From: Euzebya sp.
GTDB lineage: Bacteria > Actinomycetota > Nitriliruptoria > Euzebyales > Euzebyaceae
DNA length: 64,000 nt
Assembly (NCBI RefSeq): GCF_964222135.1
Contig: NZ_CAXQBR010000051.1
Location: forward strand, 1 to 64,000
Reading direction: 5' to 3'
Of the stretch, positions 63,780 through 64,000 are shown one piece after another. Below the pieces are notes generated by a model. The model was not told where the DNA came from, searched no databases, and saw only the letters and a program-made list of their open reading frames with translations. The position numbers were made by a program, and so were the translations under genes. Every line of letters begins with the position of its first letter. Within the stretch, counting starts at the first letter, position 1.

Positions 63780-64000
63780 ATGGCCATGCGCACCGCACCC
63801 GTCGTCGCCGTCGGACTGCTCGGCGGCTACCTGACCGCCCGCGAGACCGGCAACCGACCCCTCGGCGGTGCGGTCCTCGCCGCCGCCGGCGTGGTCGCCG
63901 GCCGTCGCTGGCAGCGCACGGTCGGGCCCGCCGCCACCGCCGGGCTGACGGCGGTGTACCTCCTCGGGTTCGGGGCGTCCCACCCGCTCGCGAAGAAGAT
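63780..64000 (+). CDS. Small membrane protein, 3'-truncated by window edge
   Basis: At least 73 codons, continuing past the window. The visible part (VAVGLLGGYLTARETGNRPL, then GGAVLAAAGVVAGRRWQR) has two or three hydrophobic segments and a Gly-rich first helix. It resembles small actinobacterial membrane proteins of unknown function. A second ATG two codons later may be the start. No family name is claimed. Confidence 0.65.
   Translation, partial: MAMRTAPVVAVGLLGGYLTARETGNRPLGGAVLAAAGVVAGRRWQRTVGPAATAGLTAVYLLGFGASHPLAKK

Overview
The window is very GC-rich, densely coded DNA from an actinobacterium. It carries a mycothiol-type formaldehyde dehydrogenase, a seven-gene Mrp antiporter operon, two proteins with cell-wall-binding 2 repeats, many GTG starts and many genes overlapping by ATGA or GTGA. 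The two cell-wall-binding-repeat/beta-propeller proteins suggest a deep-branching group such as Nitriliruptoria/Euzebyales. That placement is inferred from gene content, not from a marker phylogeny.

Layout, 1-23 kb: the 3' part of serS; a diguanylate cyclase; a TetR-regulated acyl-CoA dehydrogenase; an operon of mycothiol-dependent formaldehyde dehydrogenase, metallo-beta-lactamase-fold hydrolase and NimT-type exporter; a coupled mrpABCDEFG operon; an MFS exporter and a K+ channel; mtnA coupled to a class II aldolase (5-deoxypentose salvage); an SRPBCC/ArsR pair with a clear operator; two tiny acidic lipoproteins; PPK2; a formate/nitrite-type channel.

Layout, 23-42 kb: YihY; VOC and ThpR genes around a repeat cluster; a VOC, winged-helix and frameshifted SRPBCC operon; SDR and FMN reductase; a large secreted cell-wall-binding/LVIVD-propeller protein; an ECF sigma/anti-sigma pair facing a lipoprotein gene; a TetR-controlled ABC exporter; a VanRS-like two-component operon extended by three coupled small genes and facing a VanY-like carboxypeptidase; a Doc toxin/antitoxin pair.

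Layout, 42.2-50.6 kb: an integrated mobilizable element in the 3' end of tRNA-Ser(UGA). It has a 53/54-bp duplicated tRNA end, a MobF-type relaxase-helicase (frameshifted), a GntR regulator, an excisionase and a tyrosine integrase. Between relaxase and GntR sits a visibly lower-GC, tightly coupled three-gene cargo: a TIGR04255-type protein, an HTH protein and a protein with an LTQTCDL motif. This is the best candidate for an undescribed system. The flank left of attL resembles the integrase end, which suggests an older, decayed insertion at the same tRNA.

Layout, 50.6-64 kb: a 51-bp tandem repeat; D-lactate-dehydrogenase-like and alpha/beta hydrolase genes; tRNA-Ser(GCU); a second cell-wall-binding-repeat protein; an ArsR and SRPBCC pair separated by a run of 13 C where the SRPBCC start codon is missing; pncC-nadE; a GNAT, CNNM-type and GGDEF operon; exodeoxyribonuclease III; a second YihY with a 21-codon upstream ORF; and the start of a small membrane-protein gene.

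Three genes are disrupted at or next to C/G runs (25430, 45120, 55335). Each could be real decay, a switch, or a consensus error, and should be checked in raw reads.
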